Shown here: positions 8,330 to 10,746 of the stretch, in pieces
Numbering within the stretch: the first letter of the stretch is position 1
Layout: every line of letters starts with the position of its first letter
Assembly: GCA_002373615.1 (NCBI GenBank)
Contig: DFKU01000036.1
Coordinates: 1-10,746, forward strand
From: Alphaproteobacteria bacterium UBA3637
GTDB lineage: Bacteria; Pseudomonadota; Alphaproteobacteria; CAAHEQ01; UBA3637
Direction: 5' to 3'
Length of the DNA stretch: 10,746 nucleotides
The notes under the pieces: generated by a model
Told to the model about the DNA's origin: nothing
The model's input: the letters and a program-made list of their open reading frames with translations, nothing else
Databases searched by the model: none
Made by a program: the position numbers and the translations under genes

Positions 8330-8803
8330 ATGGAAAAAAAAGAAAGAGAAAAAATAAAATTATTGGCTTTTAAGATGGCGCAACGGGCTTTTCGTCAGGA
8401 TGAAGTGCCGGTGGGGGCCGTCATTTTCGATTCCAAAACAGGCGAAATTATTGCTAAAGCACATAATAAAACTGAGCAACAAACGGATGTTTTAGCACAC
8501 GCTGAAATGTTGGCGATTCATCAAGCTTCAAAGAAATTAAAGCGTAAATTTTTGGATGGGTATTCCATGTACGTGACACTGGAACCTTGTGTGATGTGCG
8601 CGGGGGCCATCAGCTGGGCGCGTTTGGATGCGGTTTTTTATGGGGTGAGTGACCCAAAAACAGGTGCACTTCGCCAAGGGGCAAAAGTTTTCACACGTCC
8701 CCAAACGCATCATAAACCCAAAAATCGCCTGATTTTAACCCCAGAATGTGGCAAGATTATGAGTCAATTTTTTCAAAAAAAACGCCTTTCAAAAAAAGTT
8801 TAA
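8330..8803 (+). CDS. tadA: tRNA-specific adenosine deaminase TadA
   Basis: TadA deaminates A34 to inosine in the anticodon of tRNA-Arg(ACG), an essential wobble modification, as a zinc-dependent cytidine-deaminase-fold homodimer. The 157-aa product has the expected zinc motif: HAE (57-59, with H57 a zinc ligand and E59 the proton shuttle) and PCVMC (86-90, C87 and C90 ligands), plus E-V-P-V-G-A-V (25-31) and the G-A-I-S-W-A-R helix (92-98). Length is normal. The ATG at 8330 is directly preceded by AAGGAA with almost no spacer, too close for an ideal ribosome binding site, which fits a leaderless mRNA; the N-terminal Lys/Glu-rich stretch before the conserved fold is normal in length. The gene is divergent from rluB, an arrangement I recall as recurrent in Alphaproteobacteria. 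No clear terminator follows; the 18 nt before the next promoter are A/T runs. Confidence 0.95.
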   Translation: MEKKEREKIKLLAFKMAQRAFRQDEVPVGAVIFDSKTGEIIAKAHNKTEQQTDVLAHAEMLAIHQASKKLKRKFLDGYSMYVTLEPCVMCAGAISWARLDAVFYGVSDPKTGALRQGAKVFTRPQTHHKPKNRLILTPECGKIMSQFFQKKRLSKKV

Positions 8804-8821
8804 AAAATTTTCTGATTTTTG

Positions 8822-8850
8822 TTGACAAATAAAATAAAGTTTGCTAAAGT
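8822..8850 (+). promoter_or_regulatory. Strong sigma-70-type promoter of the 62-codon gene
   Basis: A perfect -35 TTGACA (8822-8827) is followed after 17 nt by TAAAGT (8845-8850). Read as GCTAAAGT (8843-8850), the -10 also resembles the alphaproteobacterial housekeeping form GCTANAWC. The expected transcription start is near 8857, giving a leader of about 30 nt before the ATG at 8887. This is the best-looking promoter in the window. Confidence 0.7.
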
Positions 8851-8886
8851 GCTCCTCAGATCCACTTGAACCTTAGGAGGTAGAAA

Positions 8887-9075
8887 ATGACATCTTTAAT
8901 GGATAACTTTTTACAATCTGGTGCTGTGGCGTACCCCAGCAATGCCGCTGCGAAAAGAATGTTAAAGGATATCCCCGCCCTATCAGGTGTCGCTGTTGCC
9001 CCTTTGAAAACAAGCTTGAGATCTAAGTTGTCTGCGAAAGCTGCTCCTGCAAAAACAAATGGCGGACGCGGATAA
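8887..9075 (+). CDS. Unrecognised 62-aa small protein with dedicated promoter and terminator
   Basis: I do not recognise this protein. It has 62 residues: an N-terminal half with mixed composition and some amphipathic character (M-T-S-L-M-D-N-F-L-Q, then Ala-rich to about residue 30), a middle stretch rich in Val, Ala, Pro and Leu (31-42), and a basic Ser/Lys/Ala tail (43-62) ending in G-G-R-G. There is no Cys, no obvious secretion signal and no clear membrane segment. Reality as a gene rests on context: TTGACA-17-TAAAGT upstream, AGGAGGT (8875-8881) six bases before the ATG, a clean TAA, and an intrinsic-type hairpin 27 nt after the stop. It is therefore probably a monocistronic, well-expressed gene. 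The basic Ala/Lys tail would suit nucleic-acid binding, and the terminal Gly-Gly region could suit a processed peptide; both are guesses. Confidence 0.75.
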   Translation: MTSLMDNFLQSGAVAYPSNAAAKRMLKDIPALSGVAVAPLKTSLRSKLSAKAAPAKTNGGRG

Positions 9076-9101
9076 TGTTCATTTTTTTCTCCTTTAAAAA
9101 G

Positions 9102-9130
9102 CCTGGTAAGGGAATCCTTATCAGGTTTTA
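9102..9130. terminator. Bidirectional intrinsic terminator between convergent genes
   Basis: Arms 9102-9111 (CCTGGTAAGG) and 9116-9125 (CCTTATCAGG) form a 10-bp stem with one G-T pair and a GAAT loop. On the plus strand it is followed by TTTTA; on the minus strand the opposite flank reads CTTTTT. It can therefore end transcription of the 62-codon gene from the left and of the prepilin gene from the right. Confidence 0.75.
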
Positions 9131-9257
9131 AAATCTTACTATCATTCTTCGCTTGACGGGGAATTTTTTTTAGCCTTATTGTCCTCTTTTGGGGGGGGCG
9201 CAGATTCTGTTCATGTAAAACCATATTTTTTCATGGTTCCTTAGGGGTAAATAAAGC
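9131..9257. other. Short intergenic stretch with a G8 run and a weak hairpin
   Basis: This region has no supported gene. It holds a run of eight G (9191-9198) next to TTTT, a T8 run (9164-9171), and a 6-bp inverted repeat AACCAT / ATGGTT (9219-9224 and 9233-9238), which on the minus strand lies about 20 nt after the prepilin stop and is followed by TTAC, so it could be a weak terminator. On the minus strand AAGGAA precedes an ATG at 9234 that opens a seven-codon frame ending in TGA (9213-9211); the same frame beyond the TGA runs on for a further 22 codons to another TGA. Confidence 0.4.
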
Positions 9258-10616
9258 TTAATTTGTTAAAAAGTCATCCCCAGCCCCAGCGTTACAGAAA
9301 AGTTTTTTTGTGACGCGGTCGAGCATACAGGGTTGTCCAGCGTATAGTGATGTTTCAGGCGAGAGAACAGGAATGAAATCACGGACTTGAACACCATTAT
9401 CATAAATCTTACAATAATAGATTTTACAAGCACATAGTCCTAAACTAGCATAAGTGTTTTCTCTTGTTGAAGAGTTCCATCCAAATAAAATAAGAGGTGA
9501 AAGCCCAGCAGAAGAAATAACAGACGTTCCTTGTTCATTATTAACTGTCCATTTTCCATCCATTACTGCACGATACTTATTACCAATATTTGAACCAGTG
9601 ATTTGTGGAGACTTAATTGAGTTAATGTGACCCTCTATCACAGTATCACTTGATATCCGAACACCAGTTAATTTATTTTCTGCTACCAAGCTTCCGATAA
9701 CCCAAAGATTTAGTGTTCTTTGTTGATTTGGCGAAAATAAAATATCAATTTTTGTGTTTGAAGTTAATGTATAATCAGTCTTAATATACTGCGTTCCTGT
9801 GGATTCCAGATATTCCACACGTTCACAGCCATTTTTGCATTGGCCAGAGGTCGTATCACAGACCATACATTCATTTTCGGAATTGCAATCGGTATCAAGT
9901 GTGCATACGTTTGTTGGGATTTCACAATCGCTTTCATCACAGAGGTGCGTTTCGGGGTTAAAGACGCCACAAACGGATTTACATGAGCTGTCATCTATCG
10001 CATATTCGGTATCACTGGTCGCCCCTTGCATGTCATCGTTATAGATAAACAAAAAAGAGTTAGTGTCTTCACAAGTGGTGATGGGGGTTCTGGGGGTGTC
10101 CGTTTTTGAGAGGCGGCGGATGGGGGTGGCCTCACCAAGTGTATTCAAAATGTTTTCACAGACGGGTTTTGTGACCCCTGAGACCTCTATCCCAAATTGT
10201 TTATAAAGCCCCTCTGTGGTCACATCTTCAATAGTTCCGCCAGAAGTTTGATTTGGGGGATTAAATTCAGCCAGTGAGGGTTCGCGCCCTTGAAAACCAA
10301 TCTGGTTTGCCACAATGACCGCTCGGCGTTGTGCCTCACTTATTAAAGTATTCGCCTTGTACCTGTTCATCGCGGAATTATAACCCGCAATGCCCGCGAC
10401 ACTCAAGACCCCCATCACGGCCAATACGCCCAGCATTTCCACCATAGAACGACCAGTTTGTCCTTCCCTTAAAGCGTAAGGGAAGGTGTAGGATGGGTTT
10501 TGTTCAAAACCCCTCTGACTCCCCTTGTGCTTCAAGGGGAGAATGGATCCTCGTCCTGCGGACAAAGATGACGTGCTGGTATTATTCTTTTCTTTTTTTA
10601 GTAAGTTTATTTTCAT
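9258..10616 (-). CDS. Prepilin-like protein with Cys-rich linker and LamG-like C-terminal domain
   Basis: I place the start at ATG 10616 (452 aa), because GGAG (10629-10626) lies nine bases before it; the upstream TTG at 10631 overlaps that site. The product has a long leader (1-55), then a type IV prepilin-like motif G55 / R56-S-M-V-E60 with Glu at +5, and a hydrophobic helix (about 61-80), as expected for processing by a prepilin peptidase and membrane or filament anchoring. Arg at +1 is atypical. A pilin-like globular stretch follows (about 81-210), then ten Cys in 212-264, then a domain from about 267 (V-E-Y-L-E-S-T-G-T-Q-Y-I) to the end (K-I-Y-D-N-G, R-D-F-I-P-V-L). That domain resembles LamG/concanavalin-like modules I recall from surface and phage proteins of gut bacteria. 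The likely role is an exported or surface-displayed binding protein. Hand-counted G+C is 35% in 9421-9720 (LamG part) against 48% in 10021-10320. Prepilin assignment is firm; LamG is probable. Confidence 0.82.
   Translation of the reverse strand: MKINLLKKEKNNTSTSSLSAGRGSILPLKHKGSQRGFEQNPSYTFPYALREGQTGRSMVEMLGVLAVMGVLSVAGIAGYNSAMNRYKANTLISEAQRRAVIVANQIGFQGREPSLAEFNPPNQTSGGTIEDVTTEGLYKQFGIEVSGVTKPVCENILNTLGEATPIRRLSKTDTPRTPITTCEDTNSFLFIYNDDMQGATSDTEYAIDDSSCKSVCGVFNPETHLCDESDCEIPTNVCTLDTDCNSENECMVCDTTSGQCKNGCERVEYLESTGTQYIKTDYTLTSNTKIDILFSPNQQRTLNLWVIGSLVAENKLTGVRISSDTVIEGHINSIKSPQITGSNIGNKYRAVMDGKWTVNNEQGTSVISSAGLSPLILFGWNSSTRENTYASLGLCACKIYYCKIYDNGVQVRDFIPVLSPETSLYAGQPCMLDRVTKKLFCNAGAGDDFLTN
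10462..10541. repeat. Three consecutive perfect inverted repeats inside the prepilin leader
   Basis: Hairpin A has arms 10462-10471 and 10477-10486 (CCTTCCCTTA / TAAGGGAAGG, 5-nt loop). Hairpin B has arms 10495-10502 and 10505-10512 (GGGTTTTG / CAAAACCC; realistically a 7-bp stem with 4-nt loop). Hairpin C has arms 10519-10527 and 10533-10541 (CTCCCCTTG / CAAGGGGAG, 5-nt loop). All arms match perfectly, and 54 of 80 bases lie in arms. A weaker GTCC-TGC-GGAC follows at 10553-10563. The block encodes residues 26-52 of the prepilin leader without breaking the frame. Confidence 0.85.
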
Positions 10617-10746
10617 AATATTAGTCTCCAATTTTTTATTGTTGAAACACCACCTGAATTCCAGGTGGCCGGAGAGTTCCTAAATCAAACTACGTATGAT
10701 CCCGATGGTCTTTGGGTTAAACCCTGAACATACACCAAAGGCTCCC
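10617..10746 (-). other. Upstream region of the prepilin gene: hairpin and possible end of another gene
   Basis: On the minus strand a perfect 7-bp hairpin (10668-10650, CCACCTG / CAGGTGG, 5-nt loop) lies 34 nt before the prepilin ATG. It may end an upstream transcript, or sit in the 5' leader; the following TGTTTC is a poor U-tract. From the window edge two minus-strand frames stay open briefly: one to TAG at 10682-10680 (21 codons), the other to TGA at 10687-10685 (19 codons). Either could be the C-terminus of a neighbouring gene; neither can be recognised. Small inverted repeats also occur (GGGTT-A-AACCC at 10714-10724; CTTTGG / CCAAAG at 10710-10715 and 10735-10740). No convincing promoter was found. 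Confidence 0.35.

Noticed and set aside
8856..9224. A 122-codon open frame on the minus strand antisense to the 62-codon gene
   Set aside because: It would read through the bidirectional terminator, has no good ribosome binding site, and its translation is low-complexity. The plus-strand gene has promoter, Shine-Dalgarno and terminator.
10617..10631. Upstream TTG (10631) as start of the prepilin gene
   Set aside because: This start would place the GGAG ribosome binding site inside the coding region. The ATG at 10616 has correct spacing to that site.
10671..10746. A 76-base stretch on the minus strand starting GGGAG and ending CTCTCC, of tRNA-like length
   Set aside because: Only about five acceptor-like pairs form, one of them G-U. 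There is no T-loop TTC-purine-A motif and no credible anticodon or D arm. The 76-base length also depends on the arbitrary window edge.
1..10746. Alternative genetic code with TGA as tryptophan
   Set aside because: All recognised genes read full length with TGG for tryptophan and no internal TGA. Absence of TGA stops in ten genes is too small a sample to conclude anything.
1..10746. CRISPR array, insertion sequence, integrase or attachment site
   Set aside because: No regularly spaced repeats, transposase motifs or paired direct repeats flanking a segment were found by eye.

Overview
The window looks like a stretch of chromosome from a moderately AT-rich, host-associated alphaproteobacterium. 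I infer this from four things: the tadA / rluB / rsmD block, the virB3-virB4 pair detached from any other type IV secretion genes (as in Rickettsiales), the alphaproteobacterial style of the PAS protein, and a prepilin-like protein with the R-S-M-V-E-M-L-G-V-L-A start. That last type I associate, from memory, with uncultured gut Alphaproteobacteria. No lineage-specific marker gene (rRNA, rpoB) is present, so the placement is an inference.

Layout: 1-2390 (+) carries the 3' part of a ComM/YifB AAA+ ATPase gene, overlapped by one base by a gene for a membrane-anchored protein with PAS-like segments and no kinase domain. From 8309 down to 2387 (-) runs a compact block: rluB (23S rRNA pseudouridine synthase), rsmD (16S rRNA m2G966 methyltransferase, 10-nt overlap), tkt (transketolase, abutting rsmD), a 71-nt gap, then virB3 and virB4. 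The virB4 stop shares a TTAA with the stop of the convergent PAS gene. Divergent from rluB, only 20 bp away, is tadA (8330-8803, +). After tadA comes an unrecognised 62-codon gene (8887-9075, +) with its own strong promoter, an excellent ribosome binding site and a hairpin terminator. From 10616 down to 9258 (-) lies a 452-aa prepilin-like protein joined to a cysteine-rich segment and a LamG-like C-terminal domain. The last 130 bp hold a hairpin and perhaps the tail of another gene.

Functionally the centre is housekeeping: rRNA and tRNA modification plus carbon metabolism. A two-gene secretion fragment is attached behind it. The right end is the accessory part.

The most unusual observations are: (1) three consecutive perfect inverted repeats that encode, in frame, most of the 55-residue leader of the prepilin, suggesting a palindromic repeat element captured in a cleavable leader; (2) the prepilin / Cys-rich / LamG chimera with a sharp change in base composition at the domain junction; (3) the orphan 62-aa gene with its dedicated promoter and terminator; (4) the back-to-back tadA/rluB promoter candidates that would give nearly leaderless mRNAs. 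No RNA gene, CRISPR array, transposase or attachment site could be supported.
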